Source: Caballeronia mineralivorans PML1(12) (GTDB lineage Bacteria > Pseudomonadota > Gammaproteobacteria > Burkholderiales > Burkholderiaceae). Taken from it: a DNA stretch of 64,000 nucleotides. A model generated the notes under the pieces. The model ran no database searches, was not told the DNA's origin, and saw only the letters and a list, made by a program, of their open reading frames with translations. Both the position numbers and the translations under genes were made by a program. Below are positions 1-8,217 of the stretch, one piece after another (position 1 is the first letter of the stretch; every line of letters starts with the position of its first letter). Location of the stretch: the NCBI RefSeq assembly GCF_001028175.1, contig NZ_AEJF01000143.1, forward strand, positions 208,461 to 272,460, read 5' to 3'.

Positions 1-497
1 TTGTCGCACGCATTGAGAATCCCGTACATCGTGGTCTTTCCGAGGTTGGACAGATCGAAGACGAGTCCGGTCACGAATGTATCCGTGCCGCCCCATTCGA
101 AAGCGCAACTGGTGCTGTGGTCACCATTCACGGTACTAATCAGCGTCGCGCCTTCGCCGATGGTCGAGACGTCGCGTGCATAGATGCTGCCGTTGGCACA
201 GTATCGACGACCGCGTAGAAATACGGTGCGACTGGTCGTGTTGCGCACGGTTTTCGGGTCGCGCATGTAGGCGTACATGCTGTTGAACGCGTCGGTGTCG
301 TCGGTCTTGCCGTCGGCTTTGGCGCCGAACATCATTGGAGTAATGACCGGCGGCTCCCGCTTGAGGGCTTCGCGCGAGAGCGATGGAATCTCAGGCGTGA
401 CGGACGCGGCAGACGCAAGGCGTCCAGCAATGCCGGCCGCACTGAAGAGGGCGGTGTTGATGAGCAAACGGCGTCGCGAGCGTCCTGGATGGTTCAT
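1..497 (-). CDS. Tat-exported pectate-lyase-like protein (3' part cut off by the window)
   Basis: The reading frame starts at the ATG whose complement is 495-497 and stays open for 165 codons to the window edge, so only the N-terminal part is present. Residues 7-30 look like a twin-arginine signal (SRRRLLI followed by a hydrophobic Ala-rich stretch), implying export of a folded protein. Residues 57-72, FGAKADGKTDDTDAFN, match the first strand of right-handed beta-helix proteins of the pectate-lyase-3/GH28-like superfamily, where this motif opens the helix. The substrate cannot be told from this part. It is transcribed leftward, downstream of the MFS gene, with no gene between them. Confidence 0.7.
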   Translation of the reverse strand, partial: MNHPGRSRRRLLINTALFSAAGIAGRLASAASVTPEIPSLSREALKREPPVITPMMFGAKADGKTDDTDAFNSMYAYMRDPKTVRNTTSRTVFLRGRRYCANGSIYARDVSTIGEGATLISTVNGDHSTSCAFEWGGTDTFVTGLVFDLSNLGKTTMYGILNACD

Positions 498-519
498 CGA
501 ATGATCGGTGGGCAAAGCA

Positions 520-539
520 GTCCCGAGAGCAGTCGGGAC
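520..539 (-). terminator. Hairpin between the MFS gene and the pectate-lyase-like gene
   Basis: GTCCCGA (520-526) and TCGGGAC (533-539) form a 7-bp stem with a 6-nt loop. On the leftward transcript it is followed by only a short T-rich stretch, so it is at best a weak terminator or a 5' UTR hairpin of the next gene. Confidence 0.35.
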
Positions 540-658
540 GAAGTATGAAAATGGAAATCAGATGTTAATGGATAACGAACCTGAACGGCCGCTTCATTCA
601 GTAAGTCGCAATGCCCGATGTCCAGGCAGGTCAATCAGGCTTTGCGGTGATGGCGCAT

Positions 659-1897
659 TTACGCCGCGCCTTCAGGCAGCGCCGCAAGTTGCGTGACCGG
701 AGAGATGACAATAACCACTAACTGGATGGCAAAAGCCACGGTCGACATCAGCAGGCACGCGCTCACGCCGGCCTGTGTTGCGAGGGCTGCGCCAAGCAAC
801 GCGCCAACGGGACGCGCTCCATAGGTTGCGGTGCTCATGATGGCCGACACTCTGCCGAGCATGGTGTGGGGCGTGATCGCCTGGCGCAGCGTCGTTGATC
901 CGATCGTCCACAGTATCGGCCCAGCGCCGAGCAAGAAGAAGCTCATGCAAACCATCCATACGTGGGGAAAGAATAGGGTTGCGCTCATCAGCACAGAGGC
1001 CAGGAGGCCGCATAGCGGACCGATCACGAGTGTCCGGCCGAAGCAGATTCGCCGCGACACTTCTGGTCCCGCCAGCGCGCCGGCCACCATGCCCGCGCCA
1101 TAGGCCGCCAGACTTACCCCGATCACAGCCGACGACATGTGCAGATGATGTGCGGCGTAGGCCACGTAGACCGCCTGCAAGACGAAATAGCCGAGGTTGA
1201 AGAAAACTGCGGTCAGAAGAATGGGGCGAAGCAACGGGTCGCGACATACAAAGGCGGCGCCCTCGCGCACCTCGGCGAGGAAATGCCGGCCGGTCCTGGG
1301 TAGATGCGCCGAGACTGGCAAGGTACGCAGCAGCGCGACGGCGAAGGCCGACAGGATGGTCGCCAACGCGTACGCCCAACCCGCGCCCGCGGACCCGACT
1401 ATCACCCCGCCGATCGCAGGCCCTGCGGAGTACGCAACGCTTCTTGCCAGTTCGATACGACTGTTCGCCGCGGGTAGCGCCGCGCGAGGCACCAGTGAAG
1501 GAACGAGCGACGGTGCTGCGACGCTGTCAGCGACCGTACCCGACGCGCCGATGAAACCGCAGACGGCAAGCAACGGCAACGTGAGCAGATGGGCTTCGAT
1601 GAGCACGAGGATCGCGATCATCGCCAGTACGCGAACGGCCTCTGCGCTTGCCATCAGTCCGCGTCGCGAGTGGCGGTCGGCATAGACGCCCATCGGCAGT
1701 GAGAGCAGCAGGAACGGCAAGGTCTGAGCCGTTTGCAACAGGCCGGTTTGCGCGGCGCTTGCGCCCAGCACGAACACTGCAACGAGCGGCGCGGCAGCGA
1801 GACTGATTTGCTCGGCGGATTGCGCCAGCAGATTCGACCAGGCCAGACGGCGGAATGCCGGTGGGAGAGTGACGCGCTGATTTGAAGAGGGGTGCAT
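659..1897 (-). CDS. MFS transporter, EntS-like exporter type
   Basis: This is a 412-residue integral membrane protein of the major facilitator superfamily with about 12 hydrophobic segments. The MFS loop 2/3 motif is visible as MGVYADRHSRRGLM. The general look (LAWSNLLAQSAEQISLAAAP at the start) fits the exporter branch that includes enterobactin exporter EntS and macrolide exporters. The start at 1897 is chosen because AAGGAG lies 9 nt upstream; two ATGs 33-36 nt further upstream have no ribosome binding site. No regulator or biosynthetic partner lies next to it, so the exported substrate is unknown. Confidence 0.8.
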   Translation of the reverse strand: MHPSSNQRVTLPPAFRRLAWSNLLAQSAEQISLAAAPLVAVFVLGASAAQTGLLQTAQTLPFLLLSLPMGVYADRHSRRGLMASAEAVRVLAMIAILVLIEAHLLTLPLLAVCGFIGASGTVADSVAAPSLVPSLVPRAALPAANSRIELARSVAYSAGPAIGGVIVGSAGAGWAYALATILSAFAVALLRTLPVSAHLPRTGRHFLAEVREGAAFVCRDPLLRPILLTAVFFNLGYFVLQAVYVAYAAHHLHMSSAVIGVSLAAYGAGMVAGALAGPEVSRRICFGRTLVIGPLCGLLASVLMSATLFFPHVWMVCMSFFLLGAGPILWTIGSTTLRQAITPHTMLGRVSAIMSTATYGARPVGALLGAALATQAGVSACLLMSTVAFAIQLVVIVISPVTQLAALPEGAA

Positions 1898-2060
1898 GAC
1901 TCGGGGCTCCTTGGGAGGTGTCCCGTTCATCATCGTGTGTGGGGCCGTGTGAAGCGCCCCGGATCTTGCGCTTACGTTCAGCCAGGCGTCGCTAACGGTC
2001 TTGCTGTGAATTCTTCAAGCTTCGGCGCGTTCTTCGCATCGATCATTTCGAGAATAACCC

Positions 2061-2369
2061 TTAGTGATAGTCGTCTTCCAATTGATGTCGTACGGCTATA
2101 ACTGTCACCGTGTCGCTATCGTCTATTTCGAATAGCGCGACATATCCGGATCGGCCAAAAGGGATAATGAGTTCCCGTAGAAAGGGAAGGTTCGGCTGAG
2201 CCTTTCGACAGGTAAAGGGTGAGGCGCGAAGCGTGCCGATGCCCTCGTACACAGCCTTAAGAGCGCGTTCGGCGAGCGACACGTCTGTGGTATCGCGTGT
2301 GAGGATGAGGTCGTAAAGTCGTTCGAGATCGTCTGCCGCACTGCCGGTAAAGCGTATTTCGAACGTCAT
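2061..2369 (-). CDS. ParE/RelE-family toxin
   Basis: This 102-residue basic protein starts with FEIRFTGSAADDLERLYDLI, the typical first strand and helix of the RelE/ParE toxin superfamily. It ends with the family's C-terminal strand (VTVIAVRHQLEDDYH). The start codon overlaps the stop of the upstream antitoxin by 4 nt (ATGA), which is usual for toxin-antitoxin pairs. ParE members poison gyrase and RelE members cleave mRNA on the ribosome; the sequence alone does not decide which applies. The histidine in AVRHQLEDDYH is common in the ParE group, so ParE is slightly favoured. Confidence 0.8.
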   Translation of the reverse strand: MTFEIRFTGSAADDLERLYDLILTRDTTDVSLAERALKAVYEGIGTLRASPFTCRKAQPNLPFLRELIIPFGRSGYVALFEIDDSDTVTVIAVRHQLEDDYH

Positions 2370-2644
2370 CTGCGCGTCTTGCTCCGCGCTTTCGCGGCGT
2401 CGAGCCGCTTGCTCAATCGAGAAAGCACTTCGTCAGCCGAGATGTAGTCGCCGCTGCGCTTCGCGTCGTCACGAGACGCAAGTCCTCGAGCAACGAACTC
2501 GCTATGATGCTGCCGGCGCAAGATATTCTCGCGGATCGCCTGTTCGACGAAACCGGAGAGGCTCTCACCTTCCTGCAAGACGCTTTCGGCAGCCTCGCGC
2601 AACTCTGGCTCGACCCGCACTGACGGGAAAGTAGCTGTTTTCAT
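2366..2644 (-). CDS. Ribbon-helix-helix-type antitoxin of the ParE/RelE pair
   Basis: This 92-residue protein starts with a short basic strand (TATFPSVRVEPELREAAESV) followed by ESLSGFVEQAIRENI. That pattern fits a ribbon-helix-helix DNA-binding domain of the ParD/YlcI-YnfO kind. The C-terminal half is charged (DEVLSRLSKRLDAAKARSK) and would be the part that wraps the toxin. AAGGAG sits 8-10 nt before the ATG. The gene directly follows a perfect palindrome that is a good candidate for its own operator, so the pair is probably autoregulated. Confidence 0.8.
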   Translation of the reverse strand: MKTATFPSVRVEPELREAAESVLQEGESLSGFVEQAIRENILRRQHHSEFVARGLASRDDAKRSGDYISADEVLSRLSKRLDAAKARSKTRR

Positions 2645-2658
2645 GATTCACGCTCCTT

Positions 2659-2676
2659 GTATCGCAATTGCGATAC
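2659..2676. promoter_or_regulatory. Perfect 18-bp palindrome upstream of the toxin-antitoxin operon
   Basis: GTATCGCAATTGCGATAC is fully self-complementary and ends 14 bp before the antitoxin start codon. It leaves just enough room for the ribosome binding site. Antitoxins of this type normally bind such palindromes to repress their own promoter. Confidence 0.7.
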
Positions 2677-2736
2677 ATTGTCGTGCTTTTCCGGGTTGAG
2701 CGCAAGCGAACCTGATTTTCACAAAATGAACGCCTC

Positions 2737-3588
2737 TCAAACCTTCCCTCGCCAGGGCACCAACCGCCGCTCCAGTGCGCGCATGCCGAGATCGAAGGTC
2801 CACGCGATCAAACCGATCAACACAATCCCCATCACCACGACGTCGGTGCGCAAGAAGCTCGATGCGTTCAGCACCATCTGCCCGAGCCCTGCCGTCGCCG
2901 CCACCATTTCGGCCGCGACCAGCGTGGTCCAGCCAAAGCCGATAGCGATCCGCAAGCCGGTCAATATTTCGGGCAACGCGGCCGGCAGCACGACGAAACG
3001 CACGACCTGTGCGAAGCTCCCGCCCAGCGAATACGCGGCGTTGACCTGCTCCGCGGTAGCGCTTCGGGCACCTGCCCGTGCCGCCATCGCGATAGGCGCG
3101 AAGCACGCGAGATAGATCACGATCAGCTTTGCGGTTTCATCGATGCCGAACCAGATCACGACCAGCGGCAAATATGCGAGCGGCGGCAGCGGCCGATAAA
3201 ATTCCAGCGGCGGATCAAGCAGGCCACGCGCGATCCGGCTTACCCCCATCAGGATGCCGATGGGCACAGCCGTCACGCTCGCCAGGGCGAACGCGCCGAA
3301 CACTCGAATGGCGCTCCACAGCAAATGTTCGGACAGCGGCAGACCACCTTGAATACGGCCATTCCATGCGTCGGTGAACGCGCTCCACACCGCTTGCGGC
3401 GAGGGCAGAAACAGCGGCGGCACCCAATGAAAAAACGTCGCGGCCCACCATAGCGCGGCGATCGTTGCCACCGACACCACGCTCAACGTCACGGTCGGAC
3501 CTTCACCCGGCAGTCCGCGCCGCGGTTTGCGACGACGCTTGGGCTGAGGCACGGCGACAGCGGACGGCAGCGAGTCGATTGAGCTCAT
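2737..3588 (-). CDS. tauC: Taurine ABC transporter, permease TauC
   Basis: This 283-residue permease has about six membrane segments and the binding-protein-dependent transport motif near residues 185-215 (the EAA-type loop around AAYSLGGSFAQVVRFVVLPA). It belongs to the SsuC/TauC branch of inner-membrane permeases for sulfonates. The start at 3588 is chosen because GGAGGT lies 8 nt upstream and because this ATG overlaps the TGA of tauB by 4 nt. A basic cytoplasmic N-terminus (PKRRRKPRRGLPGEG) precedes the first helix. It is the last gene of tauABC; no taurine dioxygenase gene (tauD) is in the window. Confidence 0.88.
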   Translation of the reverse strand: MSSIDSLPSAVAVPQPKRRRKPRRGLPGEGPTVTLSVVSVATIAALWWAATFFHWVPPLFLPSPQAVWSAFTDAWNGRIQGGLPLSEHLLWSAIRVFGAFALASVTAVPIGILMGVSRIARGLLDPPLEFYRPLPPLAYLPLVVIWFGIDETAKLIVIYLACFAPIAMAARAGARSATAEQVNAAYSLGGSFAQVVRFVVLPAALPEILTGLRIAIGFGWTTLVAAEMVAATAGLGQMVLNASSFLRTDVVVMGIVLIGLIAWTFDLGMRALERRLVPWRGKV

Positions 3589-4379
3589 CGGAGCACCTCC
3601 TGCAGGGCAGCGTGTGATCCGCCATGCAGTCGCCGGACGAGCCGCTCGCGCCATTCGATAAACGCGGGCGATGACTTCACCGCACGCGCATCGCGCGATT
3701 CGAGAAACTGCCGCGCGAACGACAACGCGTGGCTTTCCGCGATCCGGCCGGGACCGGGTGTCATCAGGACCAGGCGCGTTGCGAGGAACAACGCTTCTTC
3801 CACGCTATGCGTGATGAAGAAGATGGTTTTGCGGGTCCTGCCCCAGACATCGAGTACGAGTTCCTGCATGGTCTCGCGAGTGAGTGCGTCCAGTGCGCCC
3901 ATCGGTTCATCCATCAGCAGCACCTGTGGATCGCTGGCAAGAGCCCGCGCGATACCCACGCGCTGCTGCATGCCGCCCGAAAGCGCATAGACCCGCGCGT
4001 TGGCGTGCTTTTCCAGTCCCACCAAGGCCAGCGTTTCGCGCGCGATCTCACGACGCCTTGCTCGCCCGACGCCCCGGAAATGAAGTCCGAGCGCAACGTT
4101 GTCGATCACATCGAGCCACGGCATCAGCGCATATTTCTGAAACACGACGCCGCGTTCGGCACCGGGTCCGACGATCGGTTCATCGTTCAGACGCGCCTCG
4201 CCGGCCGTCGGATCGATGAAACCCGCGAGACAGTTCAGCAGCGTTGTCTTGCCGCATCCGGAGGCGCCGAGCGCAACGACGAACTCGCCGCTGTCGATCT
4301 GCAGATCGACACCTTCCAGCGCGGCGCTCGCCGTGCCTTCATAGGTCACGCCGAGGCCGCGAATATCCAGTGTGCTCAT
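3585..4379 (-). CDS. tauB: Taurine ABC transporter, ATP-binding protein TauB
   Basis: This 264-residue ATPase of the nitrate/sulfonate/taurine importer family energises taurine uptake with TauA and TauC. Walker A is GASGCGKTT, the signature is LSGGMQQRVGIARAL and Walker B is VLLMDEPMGALD, all intact; the H-loop is FITHSVEEALFLATRLV. The start MSTLDIRGLG at 4379 overlaps the tauA stop by 4 nt (ATGA). The open frame continues upstream only because it runs over tauA. The 4-nt overlaps on both sides indicate translational coupling of tauA, tauB and tauC. Confidence 0.9.
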   Translation of the reverse strand: MSTLDIRGLGVTYEGTASAALEGVDLQIDSGEFVVALGASGCGKTTLLNCLAGFIDPTAGEARLNDEPIVGPGAERGVVFQKYALMPWLDVIDNVALGLHFRGVGRARRREIARETLALVGLEKHANARVYALSGGMQQRVGIARALASDPQVLLMDEPMGALDALTRETMQELVLDVWGRTRKTIFFITHSVEEALFLATRLVLMTPGPGRIAESHALSFARQFLESRDARAVKSSPAFIEWRERLVRRLHGGSHAALQEVLR

Positions 4380-5395
4380 CGCGAGGCTTGCTGTACGAAG
4401 CGTGGGTCGACGCCCACCGAATAATCGGGCAGCACGTTCTGGATCGTGCCCTGGGCTTTCAGGAAGGCTGCCGTGGCTGCCAGCGACTTCGCCGCACCCG
4501 ACTGAGCGCCGCCGCCAAGCCAGGCCGGCGAGGCCTGTTCTGTGAGCGTCGGGAAGCCATAAAGCGCGAGACTCGCGGGCACGTCGGCGGCCGTCGCGCC
4601 CGATTCCTTCGCCACGCCTTCGACTTCCTTCGACCCGGCTGTCCACGCAGATTTGTTGTCGCGATACTGCGCGTCGGTGACGGCGAGCACCTTGACGAGG
4701 CCCGTCACGAACGCGCCGTTATCCTGGGCAAACTTGCGGCTGACAGCGAAACCGTCGAAGGTGGCCTTGCCGGTTTCCTTCGCGACTTCACCCGATGTGA
4801 TCAGCACCTTGCCGTTCTTCTTGACCTTCGCCAGCACCGGGTCCCAGATATAGGTAGCGTCGATATCTCCGCGTTCCCACGCCGCGGCCACTTCGGGCGG
4901 CCGCAGGTTCAGGATCTTCACCGTCGACGGATCGACGCCGGCATGTTCCAGCGCGACGAGCGCATGGAAGTGGGAGGTCGAGACGAACGGCAAGCCGATC
5001 TTCTTGCCCTTGAGATCGCTTAGCTTCGTCACACCCGAGCCGTCGCGGGCAACGAGCGCTTCGGCGTCGTTGATGTTGTCGAGGATCCAGAACAAGGAGA
5101 TGTCCACGCCTTGCGAGAGGCCGGCCGCGATCGGGCTGGAGCCGGCTTCGCCGAGTTGAATCGACCCGGATGCCAGCGCGCGAATCACGTCGGCGCCGCT
5201 GCCAAGCTTGCGATAAGTCACCTTGTAGCCGGTCGCCTTTTCGACCGCGCCGGTCACCTGCGCGTAGCGCCACGGTACGACCATGTCCTGGTAACCGATC
5301 ACGACTTCACGCGACTGAGCGTGAGCGACGCTTGCGGCCACAGCGAGGAGCGCGACGCCGGCGGACGCGCGCAAGGAGGAGAAAAAGCGTTTCAT
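4376..5395 (-). CDS. tauA: Taurine-binding periplasmic protein TauA
   Basis: This 339-residue periplasmic binding protein captures taurine or related sulfonates. A Sec signal peptide covers residues 1-24 (KRFFSSLRAS, a hydrophobic core, then AHAQS). The mature part starts with VVIGYQDMVVPW, followed by the TauA-typical GSGADVIRALASGSIQLGEA and SPIAAGLSQGVDISLFWI. The start is set at the ATG that heads the signal peptide; the ribosome binding site is weak. It leads the tauABC operon and lies 145 bp downstream of an amino-acid-type ABC operon on the same strand, so both could share transcripts or have separate promoters. Confidence 0.9.
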   Translation of the reverse strand: MKRFFSSLRASAGVALLAVAASVAHAQSREVVIGYQDMVVPWRYAQVTGAVEKATGYKVTYRKLGSGADVIRALASGSIQLGEAGSSPIAAGLSQGVDISLFWILDNINDAEALVARDGSGVTKLSDLKGKKIGLPFVSTSHFHALVALEHAGVDPSTVKILNLRPPEVAAAWERGDIDATYIWDPVLAKVKKNGKVLITSGEVAKETGKATFDGFAVSRKFAQDNGAFVTGLVKVLAVTDAQYRDNKSAWTAGSKEVEGVAKESGATAADVPASLALYGFPTLTEQASPAWLGGGAQSGAAKSLAATAAFLKAQGTIQNVLPDYSVGVDPRFVQQASR

Positions 5396-5540
5396 CGGAA
5401 GCCCCGGTTCAAGTGTGTCTCGTGAAAGGGTTCCGACTATAAGCAATCCGCGCTCAGGCGGTTAGAAGCATTCGTGCATTGCAAATGACGTTGCTGGAGC
5501 GTTGCTTTACACGTGGTGTCGGAAGCGTTCGAGCCCACGC

Positions 5541-6347
5541 CTACGCCGTTCTCAGGCGCTTCTCGAACGAGCGCGTAAGCCATGAAATCGGGTAACAGTA
5601 GGCAAAGAAAATCACCAGCGTCGCGACGTAGGTCAGCACTGTAAAGCTGCCGCGTGCGACGGTGCTGCTGGCGATCTGGGCGGTGTCGAGCAGATCGTGG
5701 ATGCCGACCAGAGAAGACAGCGCGGTGCCCATGGTGATGATGGCGTACACGTTCATCCACGGCGGCAACATGCGGCGCACGCATTGCGGCACGACTATTT
5801 TTCCGAGGATTTGCCAGCGGGAAAACGCCAGCGAGGCTGCCGCTTCCCATTGCGCGGACGGGATGGACGCCACCGCGCCGCGAAACACTTCCGCGATATT
5901 CGCGCTGGCCGGCAGAGCGAGACCAAGCGTCACTTTCAGCCAGTCGGGAAACGGCGCGGTGATGCCAAACGCATGGATCTCGAAGGGGAAAACATAGGTG
6001 GTGAAGTAGATCAGCACGAGCCACGGTGCATTGCGAAACGCGACAATCCACAACCGCGCCAGCCGACCCGCGAGAGATGTCGACATTGCGAGCGCGCCCG
6101 CGAGCAACCCGATCACCGTGCCTATGAAAATCGCGCCGATGCTGATGAGCACGTTCATCGCAAAGCCGTGCGCCAATGCCGGCGCCCATTCGACAAAACG
6201 CGCGAGCGTCTCGCGGCGCGAGCCCGCTTCGGGGGCAAGCGACCACAACAACGCGCCCGCCACGAGCACGCCGAGCACGCCATAAACGCCAGGCGGCAAA
6301 CGCATGACGGCGAACTTGCCTGCGGCGGCAGCGGAATCAGTAGCCAT
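5541..6347 (-). CDS. Polar amino acid ABC transporter permease (second permease)
   Basis: This 268-residue permease is of the HisM/GlnP family, with five to six hydrophobic segments and the conserved loop EVFRGAVASIPSAQWEAAAS near residues 155-175. It would form the membrane channel together with the permease encoded just upstream. The start MATDSAAAAG overlaps the end of the upstream permease gene by 11 bp, which points to coupled translation. With cysteine dioxygenase and cystathionine-lyase-like genes on the divergent arm, the likely substrate is a sulfur amino acid such as cystine, but this is inferred from context only. Confidence 0.85.
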   Translation of the reverse strand: MATDSAAAAGKFAVMRLPPGVYGVLGVLVAGALLWSLAPEAGSRRETLARFVEWAPALAHGFAMNVLISIGAIFIGTVIGLLAGALAMSTSLAGRLARLWIVAFRNAPWLVLIYFTTYVFPFEIHAFGITAPFPDWLKVTLGLALPASANIAEVFRGAVASIPSAQWEAAASLAFSRWQILGKIVVPQCVRRMLPPWMNVYAIITMGTALSSLVGIHDLLDTAQIASSTVARGSFTVLTYVATLVIFFAYCYPISWLTRSFEKRLRTA

Positions 6348-7080
6348 AACCGGGGATCCTGTAACGACGCTCGAGCCAGCGTCCGGCCAGCGTGACCAGC
6401 CACGTGAGCACACCGAAGAACGCAAGAATCAGCAGCATCAACGCGAGCACGTTGTCGCGCTGGGTCCAGATCATGATGGACTCATAGGTGACGTCGCCGA
6501 CCGCGATAGCCGATGCCACCGCCGAGGCCTTCACCAGTTCCACCATGTTGTTGACCAGCGCGGGGAGGGCCGCGCGCAACGCAAGCGGCAGTTCGATGCG
6601 CCAGAAACGCGTTGCCCGGCTGAGCCCGAGCGAGGCCGCGCCCTCGAGCGTTTGCGAAGGCAGTGCGTCGAATCCGGCACGCAACGCTTCGGCGTGAAAT
6701 GCCGCCTTGTGCAGCGACAAGACGAGCACGACCCAGAAGAACGGCTTGAGCGGATTGTCGATACTGCGAGCACGCAGCCATTGCGTGATCAGCATGTTCA
6801 GCACGAGAAACGCGCAGTAGAGCTGCACCAGCGTGGGTGTATTGCGGGTGACTTCAATGAACCCGCGCGCCAGCCCTGCGACCAGCTGGTTACGGCCCCG
6901 TAATGCGAGCAGCAACACGAGTCCTGCAACTGCGCTGGCCGTCATGGTCGAAACAATGATCTCGATGCTCACGCCCAGGCCCTGCACGAACGGTACGCGT
7001 TCGTAGTCGTCGAGCAGGAAGCAGTAGTCGAGCCCGAGACGTGCTGTCGCTGTGATGAAGCCATGCAGCAGCGCATCCAT
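6337..7080 (-). CDS. Polar amino acid ABC transporter permease (first permease)
   Basis: This 247-residue permease is of the HisQ/GlnP family. The sequence FIEVTRNTPTLVQLYCAFLV near residues 88-107 and EALRAGFDALPSQTLEGAAS near residue 145 are the two hallmark stretches of polar amino acid permeases. The start MDALLHGFIT lies one nucleotide after the stop of the upstream binding-protein gene. It pairs with the second permease downstream. The ATPase for this pair is not in this arm and is probably the one encoded divergently at 8218-9111. Confidence 0.87.
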   Translation of the reverse strand: MDALLHGFITATARLGLDYCFLLDDYERVPFVQGLGVSIEIIVSTMTASAVAGLVLLLALRGRNQLVAGLARGFIEVTRNTPTLVQLYCAFLVLNMLITQWLRARSIDNPLKPFFWVVLVLSLHKAAFHAEALRAGFDALPSQTLEGAASLGLSRATRFWRIELPLALRAALPALVNNMVELVKASAVASAIAVGDVTYESIMIWTQRDNVLALMLLILAFFGVLTWLVTLAGRWLERRYRIPGYGY

Positions 7081-7081
7081 C

Positions 7082-7906
7082 TCAGTTCTCCGCGGGCAAT
7101 TGCCGATGCCACTCGGCGAGCGCGGGCGAGGGCGGATTGAGACCGTTCTTCGCTTCTGTCGCAATGAACCAGCCGTTGCGATGCAGATCGCGCACGAACG
7201 TGTCCAGTTTCGTGGTGGTATCGTGTTCGCCCTGACGCACCCAGATCACCGATGGTGCGGGTTCTATTTCAGGTTGCAGGGTACGGTAGTCGCGCCACTC
7301 GGGATCGCTCTGCAACAATGGATAAAGCAGCGGTGCAGCGTCATGAACGGCAGCCACGCAACTCCCGCCGCGCAACGCGAGCAGCGACTGGGACGAGCCT
7401 GGAAATGCCCGCGGGATCGCGCCGTATCTCTCGACTATTGGGCGGATATAGCTGCTGCCCTGCGAGATGCACACTGGCTTGCCGCGCAGATCTTCCCAGC
7501 GCGCAATACCGCTCGTTTTTAGCGTGATTGCTGTGCCGCCTACCCGGTAATACGGCGTGGCGACATGGTCCAAAATTTCCCCGCGCTGCGCGTTGTACTC
7601 CATGTTCGCAATCAGGATGTCGACCTTGCCCTGTTGAAGGAACTGGACGCGCGTGGACGGCAACACGGACACTAGCTGCACCTTCGCGCCTAGCCGTTTG
7701 CCCAGTTCGTTGGCGAGATCGACATTAAAGCCACGGGGTTGCTGCGTCGCAGGATCGAGTGAACCGAACGGACTGCCGCCGATCATCACGCCAACCGTGA
7801 TTTCATGGCGCGAGTTGATCCTGTCGAGGGTGGTATCGGCGTGCGCAGTAAAGGAGGCTCCCAGCACGGCGACCGTCAGCAGACGGCGGAGGTTCGTCAG
7901 AGTCAT
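7082..7906 (-). CDS. Amino-acid-type ABC transporter substrate-binding protein (copy 1)
   Basis: This 274-residue periplasmic binding protein of the family-3 (SBP_bac_3) type has a Sec signal at residues 1-22 (TLTNLRRLLTVAVLGASF, then AHA). The mature protein begins DTTLDRINSRHEITVGVMIG, the standard start of this family. KPVCISQGSSYIRPIVERYG and SVIWVRQGEHDTTTK are shared almost unchanged with the second binding protein at 12609-13430. The two are clearly paralogues on opposite arms of the same island. It heads the leftward arm and presumably feeds the two permeases behind it. Confidence 0.88.
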   Translation of the reverse strand: MTLTNLRRLLTVAVLGASFTAHADTTLDRINSRHEITVGVMIGGSPFGSLDPATQQPRGFNVDLANELGKRLGAKVQLVSVLPSTRVQFLQQGKVDILIANMEYNAQRGEILDHVATPYYRVGGTAITLKTSGIARWEDLRGKPVCISQGSSYIRPIVERYGAIPRAFPGSSQSLLALRGGSCVAAVHDAAPLLYPLLQSDPEWRDYRTLQPEIEPAPSVIWVRQGEHDTTTKLDTFVRDLHRNGWFIATEAKNGLNPPSPALAEWHRQLPAEN

Positions 7907-8217
7907 AGCGGTGAATAGCAGCAGAAGAGCCTTACAGAATAGGTAAGCGCCAGCGCATCGCCAAGGAAGCGAATCTGCTAAGCAAATCATCGAACGAGTG
8001 GAATAAGACTGGAATAAAGCGTGCCATGTGCTTGGCGGATCGTTAGCAAACCGGCTGCTATCGATTCGACGAATGCTTGGTTATCGAAAAGGCGCGCGGT
8101 TCTTAGAATCTCCGCTCCTGCATGCTTTCGTGCGCTTTTGAAGGAACCCCGGATGACTCAGTTGATTCTTTCGAAACGTGCGTACAAAACTTCCGCGAAA
8201 ACGCCTGGGGAGGTCGC
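7907..8217. promoter_or_regulatory. Divergent promoter region of the sulfur amino acid island
   Basis: These 311 bp separate the leftward binding protein/permease/tauABC arm from the rightward ATPase/dioxygenase arm and must hold promoters for both. I see GGGGAGGT as the ribosome binding site of the rightward arm and AT-rich stretches around 8040-8110. I could not assign a certain CysB-type site. Confidence 0.5.

Noticed and set aside
1934..2060. Possible short ORF (MIDAKNAPKLEEF) downstream of the toxin
   Set aside because: Only about 22 codons, no ribosome binding site and no recognisable relation.
3585..4646. Long N-terminal extension of tauB
   Set aside because: It overlaps tauA in another frame; the ATG at 4379 overlapping the tauA stop is the natural start.
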